DNA from: Moringa oleifera
Lineage: Eukaryota > Streptophyta > Magnoliopsida > Brassicales > Moringaceae
Assembly: GCA_021397835.1 (NCBI GenBank)
Contig: JAJFZO010000446.1
Location: 310,001-374,000, forward strand
Length of the DNA stretch: 64,000 bases
Reading direction: 5' to 3'
Each line of letters opens with the position of its first letter. Positions within the stretch are counted from its first letter, which is position 1. Shown here piece by piece: positions 11,601 to 24,189 of this stretch. The notes under the pieces are model-generated. The model was not told the DNA's origin and did no database searches. It was given only the letters and a program-made list of their open reading frames with translations. A program made the position numbers and the translations under genes.

Positions 11601-14597
11601 TCGAACCCACTACATAGGCTTCTTCCTTAACAACAAAGCCAATGATAAACCTCCTACATGCATAGGAACCAAAAAAAAAAAAAGGAGGAGATAGGATCCA
11701 CCTACACATCCGAAAGGAAGCAAGAACAAAAAATGTGGCATTGAGACTTGAGGGCAACCAAGGAATTACCATTTAAGATCACAAGGACTGACAGTGATTA
11801 AAGAATAAAAAGGAGGCACCACAAGCTAGTTGCTAGTACTCTAACAGCTGCCACCTGATCAAAGCGAGAAAGTGAAAGCCGTCCATCTTTCCCCCTAACT
11901 CTATCTCTTGTTTTGGTTTTGTGCCCTTTAGGCATCCTTTAAGGGATAATCGATATTTTTCTTTCTGTTTTGACACCTCTTGGAAACTAAAAGAAGAAAG
12001 ATTGGGTATTGGGCATACTTATAATTGCTATATTCAAATCCGTGTTGCTTAGGTCACGAACTGCATCAAGACTATTTCAAAGCAAACAATTGCCTATCCA
12101 CTATGAGATTAGATTGAATGTCAATACGACTGATCACACTTAAATTAGAGTTGCAGGTAACTTTAGACTTACTAATTCGGCATAAGTTCCCAAACTAGAG
12201 CCATACCATAACCATACACATATGATGGCCTACCAGCACCATACGCGACAATAAAAGGGCAACAAGATTTGGAAGATAGTTAGGACTTACAATAGTAGAA
12301 GGAAAGAGATGCTCACACATGCCCACCACCAATGAGCAGAAGTTAAAAGGAAATAGGGAGGCCCAAGCCCAAGATCTCTAATTCGAACAAACCCATTAGT
12401 TAGTCTATCTTTGGAAGAATTTACATTTAAAGGCTTTATCTTTGGAAGAAGCTACATTTGAAGGCTCGGGTGAAGCACTTCAAAAAATGAAATCAACATA
12501 TGACTAAGAATAGTCCTGTAATAAATCTAAATCATATGGTTAAGGTCATGACACTTAAGACCGTCCATCCTAAGGCTAGCTAAACTTAGATCAAAGTCCC
12601 ATTCATTGCCTATAACAAGAAGACTATTAACGATTAAGCATCTCACCACCTCATATAAATCCTTCTTAACATAAACTAATTCTATCGTTTACAGGTCCTT
12701 CATCTTCATGCAAAAGCAATGCAACCTTCTTGGAAAAGAAAGACTCATTTTGGCGTAAGTGCTCTCACCCTGTCAAGGCTCGAGTAAGGGTTTTGGTGAG
12801 GAAGGAACTTATTAAGCCGTAGAGTCCTACTATTTTCATTTATTATAGGCACTTCATTAATTTTCACGAATGTTGTAAGTGAAAGGTGTTGTTAACATAA
12901 AGTTGTGTGATTTGCCAGCCTAATCCTAAAGTAATGAAGGGGACATTCATATGGTAGTAGTTTTACAACTAGATCATAAACATGCCATTAAACACTAAGA
13001 AAATAGCCTTCACATAAAAGTCCATCAGTGGACTAATTCTTTGTGATCTTTCTGATGAAAGCTTAAAGGAAGGATTTCTTTTCTCTTGTCAGGGAAAGAA
13101 AGACCAAGTAAAGGCGGACAATAAGGCAAAGATAGCAGACTTGCCTTGAGACAAGAACATAGCATGGGGACATTGCTCCGGATTGGTGAAATAGTTAAAC
13201 CAAGCTCCTTCGCTTAGCAAGCTGCTCTTTGCTGCTAATACACTACTAGACATATTGTTTACTCTGCTTTTATGGAAGAGTTATGTCCAAGAAGGGCTCT
13301 CCAAAGTCAATTGTTAAGCTTTTAAACTCGCCTTAAAGTTGATGAACGATTGTAGGGCTGGCAATAAGCAGGCTCGCTTATGATATGCTAAAATAATACA
13401 TCCAATTTTTTATCAATCCCTAACATTCATGAAGCATATTGGCAAAAAGGGGTTTCTGCAAGCAGGAAAACAAGCTTTGTGATGATCTACATGTTATAGC
13501 TTGATCCTGCTCTTAGGACTTCCTAAGTCACGGAGTCTTTGATAGAGTTGTAAAAAAAAAAAAAAGGAATATACCTTAATATATATATTTTTTCAAAAGG
13601 CTTATAGTTAGTAAGATAGGTGTCAGTACCAAATCCTAAATCAGTAGTGGACTACTAGTTAATGAACTACTAAAGTAAAATAACTAGCGTGCACATATCG
13701 TGATTAGCCAGAGGAGCTTGGAGCTCAACAAATGGAAAAAGCGGGCAAAAATGGATAGAATTTAGTAAGGAATAGTACTTGTTGGACTTATTCTAGGGTG
13801 AGATCAAAGATCTTTCAATGTGTTGATTTTCAAAAAAAAAAAAAAAACAAAGTGGTTTTCTACTAAGAGTTTTTATTTATCGATCGATGTGAAAGGGTCA
13901 AAAACTCTTACTTTACACTTGAGAAACACCCTTCCCGATGATCTGCTTCATGAATGGAAGGGTGGAACCAAGGAAGACAATTATATACCAAAAATTAAAA
14001 GAGAAGGATTCCTAGAGATAAATATCTGACATTGAGCCCACCTATTGTAAGTATGAGTTGAGAGAGTAAGATAGAGACAAATACCCAATAGATGGTGAAA
14101 AAGCTTTCCTACATGCAGGAACCTTCCTTTTATCTTGCAAGGCTAGCCAAGAGAAAGGTTCTTTTTCAGGTTTGGTTTGCCTAGATAGGAAGTGTGCTTA
14201 TAATGCTTTTAGTAATGATTTTGAAGTGTTTTTTCGACTTAAAGCTAAGGCTTGTGGTTCACTATAAATACCTCTTTTAAAGTGATATAACCTCGTTGCC
14301 CGCTTCTTGACGTTTGGGTCTTTCCCCTGCACTATCTCTTGAAATGGGTTCTATCGCTTTGCCTCATCTACACTTTATCGCAATGCTAGAATGTAAGATT
14401 TCACAACTTTTCCCAAGCTATGAATCTTCATCAGTGGCATGGTAATAAAAGATAAAGAAATTTTTTATTTGATGTTCCATCCGTAAACACGATGAAAAAG
14501 GTAGTTGAACCACCTTCCTCAAGTGTTACTATACAAGATGGAGCTTGCAGCAGTGAATCACATGTCAAAATGCCAAAATTAAAAATCATCGACATTT

Positions 14598-14924
14598 GTG
14601 CTTGGTATTTTGCTTATTATGTATGGTGTAACAGCATCTCATGCAATGAATAAAGAAGGGTTGAACTTGGCTCCCAAATCAAAAGATTTGGAGGCTTTGG
14701 CCCGCTCATCATTAATCCTATTCTATAACTCTATTAGTATCTATTTTGACTCTTATCAGTCTCTGAGGGATATCGAAGACTTGAAACTACATCGAAAGGA
14801 AAAGTATTTTCCTTTTTCACATCGAAAGGCAAAGCAACCAAAAGACTTACGAAAATTTCCTTCCTCTGGTGTTGTCTCTTTACTAAGCGTTCTTCTTGTC
14901 ATTTCAACCTTTCCTCACAACTAA
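14598..14924 (+). other. Open stretch of 108 codons, unidentified
   Basis: An ATG-started frame inside the mitochondrial-like region. The start is hydrophobic (LGILLIMYGVTASHA) and the rest is basic, with no recognised motif. Given the decay of the surrounding DNA it is probably a chance or residual frame rather than a gene. Confidence 0.15.
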
Positions 14925-15881
14925 GCTTTTTTGTCTTGAAGTATTTCTTTAGGCTAATCAAATAATGGTGCTTTACTTTTGAACATAAGATTTGATATCA
15001 CCTAATTCTTCATTTACTAACATAAAACTCATACTAAGCCAGATTTAATGTTTCAAAGAAGTAAGTAGTTATTAACCACTAAAGTCTAATTGATGTTTAC
15101 GAATTAACTTAACTCCTTACTCTATTTCTATTATAGACTTTGATGTTATCTTCTATCTTTTCTTTCTTGCACACTAAACGAATACTAGCTCTTCTTTTTT
15201 CAATTAGTAGCTCTTGTCTTACAAGTCTAAGTAGCTAGGAATCTTCCTATTTAGGAGTTCATGAGCTAAGCTAAACCAGATAGCTATTCCTTTCCTAGAG
15301 TTAAGAAAAGCTAAGCCATGTCACAATTCCTGTATAAAGCAATTTTTCTATAGTAACAAGGACTATTTAAAAGATTAAATAGACAGATAAAAGCAAGAAA
15401 AAGGCTGACTAGCTCATTTAATCAACAAGAAATTCCTTTGCCTGAGTAAGCTAGCCTTGGTTATTAAGGTTCTTCAGGCACTATAGTAGGACGTGGATTG
15501 ATCATGACGAGAATGGACTTTTCCATAATGTAATAAAAGAGTCACAATCTAAGAAATCTCGACTAAACGAAGGAGATATGAATTCAATTCAGATGGGTAA
15601 GGGCTTAGCTTGACCTTGTCTTCTCTTCTAGTCTATCCAAACCAGATATTTCAAACATGCTCTAGTTAAAGGCAAAGACTGGTAAAGTTCATCATAGAAT
15701 GAAGGCATCACCTAAGGAAAGAAGTGGCAGATTTGATGGCTTGGATGCTGGGCAGATTTGGATGGGGTCTATCTTATAAATAGAGGAAAAGTATGTGTGC
15801 TAATGCACTACGACTTATGTAATTGATCGGATTAGATAGCCTTCGAGCAACCAACTACACAAAAAATTATGATCAATAACT

Positions 15882-15970
15882 TAAAGGGATGGTTAAGTGG
15901 CTTAAGGTATTGGTTTGCTAAATTGATATACAAGAAGATTGTATCATAAGTTCGAATTCCATTTCCTCTA
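15882..15970 (+). pseudogene. trnS-GCU: Pseudo-tRNA-Ser(GCU), mitochondrial origin
   Basis: The segment keeps the long-variable-arm serine tRNA layout of plant mitochondrial trnS(GCU): D-arm text GAGTGGCTTAAGG appears as AAGTGGCTTAAGG, the anticodon loop TTGCTAAAT is intact, the variable arm ACAAGAAGATTGTATCAT is intact, and the T-loop GTTCGAATCCC appears as GTTCGAATTCC. The acceptor 5' side (GGAGGTATGGC expected, AAAGGGATGGT seen) no longer pairs well. Almost all changes are transitions. It is non-functional but clearly recognisable. Confidence 0.8.
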
Positions 15971-16323
15971 GCACGGAAGTGGAATAGGTGAGCAAAATTA
16001 TGTGAGAGAAAGAACCTCTTGGTAGAGTCCCTCGAAAGAAAAAATTACACTACTTAGGGACTAAGAGCGGAGAGCCTATTGTGCATTGTTTCTCTTTGAC
16101 TAACCTATCTTCTTTCTATAAGTAAGCTCCCTATAGTCATTCAGGGATTAGATGAATCTCAGTTCTTGAGCATATTGGGAGACAAGGTAGCAATTGAAAG
16201 AGCTGCTTTGAAAGCTTAATGAACAAGCAAGCCTAATAAATTGATTAGTAAAGGGCTTTTCCCTTGCTAGTTAATGCTAAGGTAGGGCGCTATTCGATGA
16301 AGAAAGTGGACTTTAGGAAAGTG

Positions 16324-16395
16324 GTTCATGTAGCTTAGCTGATTAGAACGAAGGATTGAAAATCCTTGTGAGCAGTTTGAATCCACTTCTAAGAG
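16324..16395 (+). pseudogene. trnF-GAA: Pseudo-tRNA-Phe(GAA), mitochondrial origin
   Basis: It begins GTTCATGTAGCTTAGCTGA, close to the plant mitochondrial trnF start with C-to-T and G-to-A changes. The anticodon stem-loop GGATTGAAAATCC keeps the GAA anticodon, and the T-arm reads GTTTGAATCCAC with one change in the loop. It lies 353 bp downstream of the pseudo-trnS on the same strand. Confidence 0.85.
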
Positions 16396-16582
16396 GGCAA
16401 AAGATCTAAAGGAAACATAGCCGAGTGTAAGCATGATTTTTAAATTCAAGTGAAGAGAAGAAGGCAAAAAGCCACATAGTGCAAGAGGCATATTGGTTGT
16501 AGCCCCTTATGCCCAATAGGATGGGCAAGTTCGGTTTGAGTATTCATCGATTGAGTGGATTTATATGCTTTAAGGGGTGAGA

Positions 16583-16656
16583 CAAGGTGTGGGGTAGTTT
16601 GATCAACACATTTGTTTTAGGTATAGAGGGCCATAGGTTCAATTCTTGTCGCTTGA
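16583..16656 (+). pseudogene. trnP-UGG: Pseudo-tRNA-Pro(UGG), mitochondrial origin
   Basis: It matches plant mitochondrial trnP along its whole length. The anticodon region TGTTTTAGGTATAGA carries TAGG where TGGG is expected, so the UGG anticodon is changed by one G-to-A transition. The block AGAGGGCCATAGGTTC before the T-loop is intact. It follows the pseudo-trnF by 187 bp on the same strand, completing the conserved S-F-P cluster. Confidence 0.85.
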
Positions 16657-17250
16657 TGTCTTTTAATTTTTCGGTATGCCGTGACTGCACAGATGGCATG
16701 ATGTTTTAAGATTGGTCCTTGCATGATTTGCTAAGCATGGTGTTAGTGTGGCATTCCAAGACCAAGCCAGATGTGTCCTCTTCATATTGTTATAAATAAA
16801 AGAAGAATAAAAAAAAAAAAAAAAGGCCTTATGCATATGGGTATGGCCCTCTTAAAAAGGGCTTGATGCCAATGAAGTATGCATGACCCGTGTAACATGG
16901 CCTTGCAATGCCTCTACTCCCTTAACTAAATCTCCAGGCTTGCCAAAGATTGCTTACTTATGAAATAGACCTAAGCCTATACCAATGGACTCGTGACATC
17001 CACGCACTGAGTCATCAAACGGCACATGTTAAGAAGGCCTGCTAGATCTGTCCAAATTCAAAGCCTGGAAGAAAGGTGGGTCCCATCAAATCTTGAAAAT
17101 GATTTGACAACAGTCCCTCTCAGTAGTAGCTAGCTATCAGCTTAAAAACCACACATAGACAAAGACATACGGGCCTAGTCCACCTCATAAATTATAAACT
17201 AAGAAATATAGGAAATTACTAAAATTGACACCCCGTGTCCCTTTTTTGAT

Positions 17251-17979
17251 GAAACAAACCATCTTTACTAACTTTTATGATTTTTACACTTAAATGTATT
17301 GTGAAGATCAAAACACCCATACTAAATACTATAATTCCCTTAAAAAGTAAATAAATTCAAAAATGAGAAAATTAATGCATACAGTATTAATATTCTTGCT
17401 TCTTTGAGCTTTCTTTGTCATCAAGCTCTCTCTCTCTCTCTCTCTTTGTCTTCAAGCTCTTTTTCCAAATTTTTTTTTCATGTTCGTATCTAGGATCTAT
17501 CTAAACAAAGGCTAGAAAAAGAATAAAAAGTGGTTATCAATTGATTTTGGCTAGTTCTCTTCATATTATATCTAAGATCTATACAACCAAGTTTGTGTTT
17601 TTAGTAACACATTGTTCTTCAAGAGAAAAAAGTGTTCAGATGGGTTAAGAGACCAATAAGTATGTATTTAAAAGATAATGTATCTTAACAATGTGAAGAT
17701 TTTATGTGATTTAAAAGAATAATTGTGATGTATCATACATATCATAAATAAGAAACCGTGCTATATTTGATTAAATCGTGACTTACCCACCAAATTTATA
17801 TCATCTTATGAGCCATCATGACTTTATTCACAAATTGATATTTCTTTAATGAAATTGATACATAAGATAATATCATTGCTTATTTATCTAAATCATTATT
17901 TATTTACTAAACTTCAATTTTGCTCTTTTTTTCTAAAACTGTCACTTTTTTTTTAAAATGTTTTCATTGTCATGGCAAA
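17251..17979. other. Intergenic stretch with CT microsatellite
   Basis: No gene recognised. It holds a short (CT)10 microsatellite at 17426-17445 and otherwise unremarkable AT-rich DNA leading up to the MULE coding remnant. A MULE terminal inverted repeat would be expected here, but I could not identify one by eye. Confidence 0.5.
17426..17445. repeat. CT dinucleotide microsatellite
   Basis: About ten uninterrupted CT units. Confidence 0.9.
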
Positions 17980-20090
17980 ATGCGTGTTATTGTAGCTTGG
18001 AATAGTAAGTGGTCCGAGTCAAGAAGAAGTTTTGAGTATATTGGTAGGGCTGTCAAAACTCAAGGTTATGTTGTTTGAAAGGGTTTGACCCATGCACAGT
18101 TATTAGGTTTAGTTAAATCTTGCATTAATATTGATTTCTCTAACTATAATATTATACTGCACATATAATGAGACCTAAGGAAACTATCGTGAAAATTGAG
18201 TTAGCGAATGATGATGATATTGAGTTCATGTTGTATGATGATAACATAGTACCCCGTGTAATTGTGGATTTGGTGGAGCGACATGATGTTGAGAGCACAC
18301 ATGGTGTATGTGAAGGTATAAAACGAATGAATCAGTTGAATTCTTGTATTGGGAGGAATGAGATTACTCATGCAAACCCTAATATGGAGACCCATCCAAT
18401 TATTTAAGGTAAAAATTTGTGCACAGAACCATTATTCCATAATGAGACTCCTCTTAACACTTAGAATACTAATGAGATCGACTTAGATGAGTCGATAGAT
18501 TATGATGTTAGGTATTAGTATCCAATCCCAAAAATTGAGCCTAGTCAACCTATCGAAAGAGTGCAATTTGTACTTATTATGGAAGTTGAGCTTGATGATG
18601 AGAACTTGCCTACCGTACCGCACTCAATCCTACCCTATGTGCCACCTGCATGTGCTGAAGCACACAATAACATAAGTGATGGTGTTAATAAGAGATATAG
18701 TGTGTTAGGTGCTAATTATATAGTATTGTTTGAGCTCTTACAATAAAATCAGTGACTTTGATTAATACCTTTACTAGAGGTCAATTTTTTCTAAATAAGA
18801 AAGAGTTGAAGCAATTTTCAGGTATGTATGTATTGACTGAGAACTTTGAATTTAGAGTCACTAGATCTAACAAATCAATATTCAAGATTGCTTATAAAGA
18901 AGAAAATTATGCATGAAAGGTCCATGCTGTGAAAGTTGCACAAGGACAATTCTTTCAAATCAGACATTGTGATTTGACACACACTTGCATAATCGAGGAG
19001 TTGTATTGACGATATTAGGAAGCAAGTTCTATAATTATTGGAAAATTATTGCTCAGCAGTTATCCACTAATGTTGGAATTATTAAGCCAAAAGATATCAT
19101 AGGCGACATGAAAGAATTATATGGCATACAAATTTTATATAGCAAAACTTAGAAGGCGAAAGAATATGCATTATCTTTTACTTATGGTGACCTAGTTGAG
19201 TCATACCAACAACTACCATCACATTGTCACATGTTGTAAATAGCTAGTCTAAGAACTAAGGCTTACATATGCATTGAAGATCATATTAATCGATTTAAAT
19301 ATTTTTTTTTGTAGCCCTTCGATGATCGTTAAGGGATTTTATTCAGTCATTAGACCAGTTATTACTATTGATGCCACTCACTTGAAAGGAAGATTCCACA
19401 GTGTTATGTTTATAACGGTGTGCAAGGATGGCAATGAACAGATATACCCACTAGCTTTTGGTTACGATGGCTTGGAAAACTATGAGGCTTGGGAGTGGTT
19501 TTTGGAGCAACTGAAGGAGGTTGTCGGTCATGTTAAGTGACTTGATTATTATATCGGATCATCACACTAGTATTGCAAAGGCCATCGCAAAGGTCTTCCT
19601 CAATTCTTGTCATAGGTTATGTTATTAACATATGCCTTAAAATATAAAGAATAAATTCAAGAAAGAAGAAGCGTCCAAGATATTCTATAGTGTAGAAAGG
19701 GCATATCGAGAGTTTGAATTTAGTCAATTGATGATTGAATTGCAAGCTAATTACCCTTAAGCATTTGAATATATAATGAAGGAAGATCCAAGGAAATGGT
19801 CACGTATGTATTGCCCTCGAAGATGATACCAACTCATGACTACTAATATTGCTGAGAGCTTGAATTCATGTCTTCGATTTGCCCACGAGTTGCCTGTCAT
19901 GACTTTATTGGAATTCATTGGAGACATGATGCAATGTTGGTTCTATGATAGGCATGAGAAAGCTAAGATTTGGAAAACATAATTAACTGAATGGGTCCAC
20001 TCTTTGATGAATGAAAAACAAAAAGTTTCATTACAAATGATGGTTTTTAACATTGATTAGAATGCATTTGTAGTCAGGCACAAGGGTAAA
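17980..20090 (+). pseudogene. MULE (Mutator-like) transposase pseudogene, MURA type
   Basis: Readable blocks appear in the MURA order. An N-terminal region starts at the ATG at 17980 and shifts frame before 18168. A Mutator DNA-binding-type domain near 18770-19010 reads FFLNKKELKQF through to HTCIIEE. The MULE catalytic domain near 19340-19620 has the first catalytic Asp in VITIDATHLKG and a second block IGSSH-stop-YCKG where IxSDxHxSIxKA is expected. The C-terminal signature TTNIAESLNSCLRFAHELP lies near 19840-19890. Several frameshifts and stops show it is dead. The zinc-knuckle end (CsCxxfql..PCxHA) is missing because the frame runs into a CACTA terminus at about 20,090. Confidence 0.85.
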
Positions 20091-20173
20091 GTGGTGGTTA
20101 TTAAAACTCATCTTTCTTTATTATCATTAAAGTCCTTTTTAACTGTCATTAAATCTCTTATTTGTAATAGTTG
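20091..20173 (+). mobile_element. Solitary CACTA 3' terminus
   Basis: The last bases, AACTGTCATTAAATCTC followed by TTATTTGTAATAGTTG, match the end of the 41.5 kb element (TATCATTAAAGCTTTTATTTGTTGTAGTG) with a few changes. Only about 80 bp of CACTA sequence remain, joined on the left to the truncated MULE gene. The same terminus stands at the same place beside the second mitochondrial copy (26,634 onward). Confidence 0.6.
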
Positions 20174-22960
20174 CAGTATGCTGATTAGTCCTTCTCGTAT
20201 CACTCGAAGCCTTCATAAACTCATTGTCGAGTTTTATCGTACTAAAGGTTACTGTAAGAAGATCTTTATGCCGATGAAGATTGCTTCTAGTGATCGAGAA
20301 AAAAAAAATTAAAAACCATTACTTTATTTTCAACTATTTGGATAGGCGAAAAGATCTATGTCCATCCCCAACTTTCTTCCAATCCTCATCGACAAATTTA
20401 GGCTTTCTCTATTAGTATTCATCAAAGGAGAATAGGCATATGTTGGTTTGATAAGCTAAGGAAAAAAAAAGAACCACCACTTGGTTTTGACACTCAAGGG
20501 AGCCATCCTACCAAACATCGATTCAAAGGTTAGATTTCGCCACCTTTATCACCCAACTAGTCCTATTTAATCTAAAAAATCCAACCTGGAAACTATATCT
20601 CCCCTAGAAAATGCTCTACCTCAAAGCTCCTTTCATAAGTTGGGCAAAGCTTGGATGCCCCTACTCCTAACAAGTTGCTGATAAAGATCATGAAACTAGC
20701 GCTTGAAGAGTAAGTAAGCTAGTTTTTCTTTAGTCATAAGGATAATCATTCTTATTAGATGAGGGGCAACCAATCCGAGGTCGTGATTGGTAATGGCATA
20801 ATTGGTAAAGGGGTAAGGGTGACAAGCTTACATGCTAGATAGTGCAACATATCTCTTTCGAGTACAATGGCGACGAGGGGGTTTAAGTCAGCCAACTAAC
20901 ACAACAGGTCAGGGGCTGGCCAACCATAGGCTTGAATCCTACTGTCTTTCTCATTATGGTTATCAGATGATAGGAATAACGAAGTAAAATTTTGGAAATG
21001 AGCAGGAAATTTCAATATATGAATTACTTTATTACTCATTATTTTTAGGTCTTTTTGTTGCATTCACTTGCAATAAGAAAGATGTTTGGTGTAGCACCTA
21101 TATTTTAGTGCATTCTTTTTGTTTTTCTTTGGCCTTCTATTCTGTCATATTCCTAATAACTTATCCAATTAAAATCTATCAATCGCTAATGCACCTTTCT
21201 TTTATTAAATCTCAGGGACATGGTCCAATCATGAGGGTAGTATTTTATTATGGTGTCAGATCCTAAATTTTTATAATTTTTTTTTTGTTATCGAAGTCAA
21301 CCCTAAAAGCATAATGTCTTAAAACAAGGAGGCCATAGAGAAACTTTTTTTTTTCTAATTTTTTACCTCAAACTTTGTGAAGAATCCCATTCTCTCACTC
21401 TCATACATTATGAATAAAAAAGTAGGTTACACCATAGTTTTATACTCCCTTCGTTCTACAACCATTGTTGATTTTGAACTTTATTCATGAAGGAATGAAA
21501 CTTTTAATGGACTAGTCTCTTTTTGCTTGTCGCTTTACCCTAAAAAGAAAATGAGCTTTGTTCATTTGGACACTACATGCTCTCGTGGTTTGCGAATAGG
21601 AAAAAAGACTTATCCATTGTTGCATCTGCCATGAGATCACAAAGAGAGAGCTTTGTCTATTGATGAACAATGACTTGATAAAGCTCTTGGCATTGCTTTT
21701 TTTTTTCTCTCTCTTTTCCTATCAGCGAGTCTCGATCCTTTTATTCTAAATTTCTTCGCTTGTACTAAACTGGTTGCAGAATCAAATCCTGTTTCATAGA
21801 ATCCTTTATCAACCATACATCTTCATTAAATTTATGCCGAGGATGTCACCATTGGTATAGGTTTTGGCTTATATAAATAAAAAACGATGAATGGGATTAT
21901 GGCATCCATCGCTATTACGGAAGGATGCTGTTAAAAAGAAAGAAACACTGCTTCGCTTTGCTGGATACATCGAATCCCATATAACAAGTGAGCTTTTTAC
22001 CCTTACCTTGCTTTATTGTTATGTAACAATAAAAGTGTGCTCATACTGCTTTGGCGTTGCTTTTTAGCCTTCTTTTTGCTTTGGAAAAGAGCACTAGTAG
22101 ACACATGGAGGGAGCAAGCGAAGCATGTCATTTGTAATGGAAAGAAAAATGCTACTACTTTGCCTCTTTATGGGACGGCAAGTGCGAATATAGTGGTCTC
22201 TGACTAGGACTAGGAACAAATTCGAGGTTTGATCTTGACATGTTGGTGGATTTTAACCATAGGCATCTTGCTAGGAATTTGGTGGGCTCATCATGAATTA
22301 TGTCAGGGTGGCTGGTGGTTTCTAGATCCTATGAAAAATGTTTCTTTTATGCCTCGGATAGTAGCCACATCTCGCATTCATTCAGTAATTCTACCCCCTT
22401 TTCATTCTTGCACATCAGTTTTCAGATATTGTGACTTTTCCATGTCTCTTAGGGACCTTTTCGATATGATCCGGATTGCTAGCTCTCGTTCAAAAGTTTT
22501 GCAATAGATGATACATAAGGAATCTTTTTATGATAGTTCTTCCTTATAAGGACCAGCATATCTATCATTGTTTTCTCTCAGATGACGCATCAGGCATTGG
22601 TCCGTAAAACCTATAAAAAAGTAATGGTTGTGACACGAAGTACTCTTGTACGCCTACGTCCCTCAGCTTGCACGAAACCCCACCCCATTTTGTTATGAAA
22701 AAATTAAACTTATTGTTGGGCTGGTTATTCACATTCAGTAATTGGCTGTTAGATTTCGTCTCGAAAGTCGAAAAAGATCACTTTGAAGGTCACTGTGGCG
22801 TGGCTGAATGTAAAGCAATCCACCCCTACAGACTTTGATTAGTAAATTATTTAGAACTTTGGAAGATGGTCAAGGTAGCTTGCTTCCAAGGCACTGCATT
22901 AGATGCAATGTAGTCATAGTAGTTACGACCATCTAATGCACCCAACTTGTAGGCACTGCA
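20174..22960 (+). other. Mitochondrial-derived segment, copy 1 of a direct duplication
   Basis: The segment aligns by eye with 26,634-29,370 along its length, with many point changes and few indels. It contains 830 bp of ccmFN upstream sequence, a ccmFN pseudogene and about 250 bp downstream. Apart from the CACTA end at its left edge nothing nuclear is recognisable in it. The upstream part (20,174-21,008) holds no gene I can name, but a protein-like text shared by both copies (FMPMKIASSDRE in copy 1) may be a further mitochondrial remnant. Confidence 0.75.
21009..22707 (+). pseudogene. ccmFN: ccmFN pseudogene, nuclear mitochondrial copy 1
   Basis: CcmFN is a membrane subunit of the mitochondrial cytochrome c maturation (system I) haem lyase complex. 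The copy follows the plant protein from its N-terminus (SIYEL.YYSLFLGLFVAFT, where the ATG has become ATT) through [15 protein letters not shown], a central STDEQ region, the haem-handling Trp-rich loop ([16 protein letters not shown]) and the C-terminal VTRSTLVRLRP. The length of about 1.7 kb is close to the functional gene. Decay shows as TGG-to-TGA (W to stop), CAA-to-TAA and P-to-L changes, plus small frameshifts; the normal final TAA follows a premature TGA. It cannot be expressed as CcmFN. Confidence 0.93.
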
Positions 22961-23040
22961 TTAGATGCAAGGCTCTCGCAAGATTGCTTTAAATTATTTA
23001 GAACTTTGGAAGATGGTCGTAACATCATTAATTATTTAAG
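22850..23040 (+). repeat. Short local duplication downstream of ccmFN copy 1
   Basis: Two blocks recur. TTTAGAACTTTGGAAGATGG appears near 22,850 and again near 22,990; GGCACTGCATTAGATGCAA appears near 22,890 and 22,952. The second ccmFN copy has only one such block, so this small duplication arose after, or only in, copy 1. Confidence 0.65.
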
Positions 23041-23440
23041 GCAGAAACAAACTCATATTAAGCATAGTCGTAACATCAACTAGTACAAGGAAAAGGCATA
23101 ATAGCGAAGATCAATTCATCTCAATGTACAAAAAACATTATCTTAGGCATGCAACCCAAAAAGATAAAAAGATTACTAGCTCAAAGAAAACTCCTTTAGT
23201 GCCCGATATAAGCTAACAAGAGTTGGTTACGGAATAGTCTTTTGGTCAACTTTCTCGTTCTTAAGAACTTTTAGTCGATAGGCTTTATAGTGGACTTGCC
23301 TTGCTAATGGGGAGAATATGAAATAGATAGTTGCGCTTGTCTTCACTTAGAAACTCTACGCTCCGTATTCTAGTAAGGCATGCTCTCTAAACTAGATTCA
23401 CTCGTTCTTGTCTCTGGAAATTAACCTATTCTAAAGCACT
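22961..23440. other. Unassigned DNA between mitochondrial copy 1 and CACTA element
   Basis: About 480 bp. It includes the tail of the local duplication and then degenerate sequence with no recognised gene. It is not visible downstream of the second ccmFN copy, so it lies outside the shared unit or has been lost there. Confidence 0.4.
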
Positions 23441-24189
23441 CTACTACAAAAATTATAATAAATAACAATGATTTAATAATAGTTTTTGAAAGAATTATTA
23501 TTAAAAGCATCTTTAACAATTTTTAATGTTAGTTATTCTAAAACTGACATTAAAAGTGGAATTTATCACACTTTTAACGTTAGTTACCATTAAGCGACAT
23601 TAAAAGGCAACATTTAATGTCAATTACCATGGGAACTGATGTTAAATGCTTAAATGATTAAAGCCTCAAATGGAAGTTCCATAAGAACTGTCGTTAAAGG
23701 CTTAAACTACACAACCTTTAATGAAAATTCTACTAGAACAGTCACTAAAGGCTTGCACCAAGCCTTTTGACCTAGCTATCATTTTCTCCTCCAATAGTAG
23801 CAGCAGCCACTTTTGGAGAAGTAACGACCTGGCCCGCACACACATCTCTCCTTCTCCATTGTTCTCTTCTTGCTCCTTCCTCTCTCATTTGTCTTAATCT
23901 CCACAATGCGAAGCCAAACCTCTCCCTCCATTTGTTCTTCATCTTTGGCATTTAAACATGAAAGTATTTCAATAGATTCGAAATTTTTTTATGAAAGTTT
24001 TTTTCACAATTATTTCATTTGGTTTTGATTTGAAGAATGAATTGAGAATGTATATTATTTTGAGATTTTCTTCATTAGACATGTTCGGTGAATTTTTATT
24101 AGTGAAATTTGGGTTTTTTTGTAAGTATATTTGGATGAATATTAGGTATGAATAAGTATATATTGATGAATTTATTGTTTGATAATTTT

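Larger units (their letters stand above)
8967..17250. other. Nuclear mitochondrial DNA (NUMT), heavily decayed
   Basis: Three degenerate mitochondrial tRNA genes at 15.88-16.66 kb lie in the order trnS(GCU)-trnF(GAA)-trnP(UGG), a cluster known from flowering-plant mitochondrial genomes. They identify at least the right part as transferred mitochondrial DNA. The left part (9.0-15.8 kb) has the same texture but no gene I can name, so its assignment is inference. Substitutions at the tRNAs are mostly C-to-T and G-to-A, as expected for methylated nuclear DNA. Confidence 0.55.
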
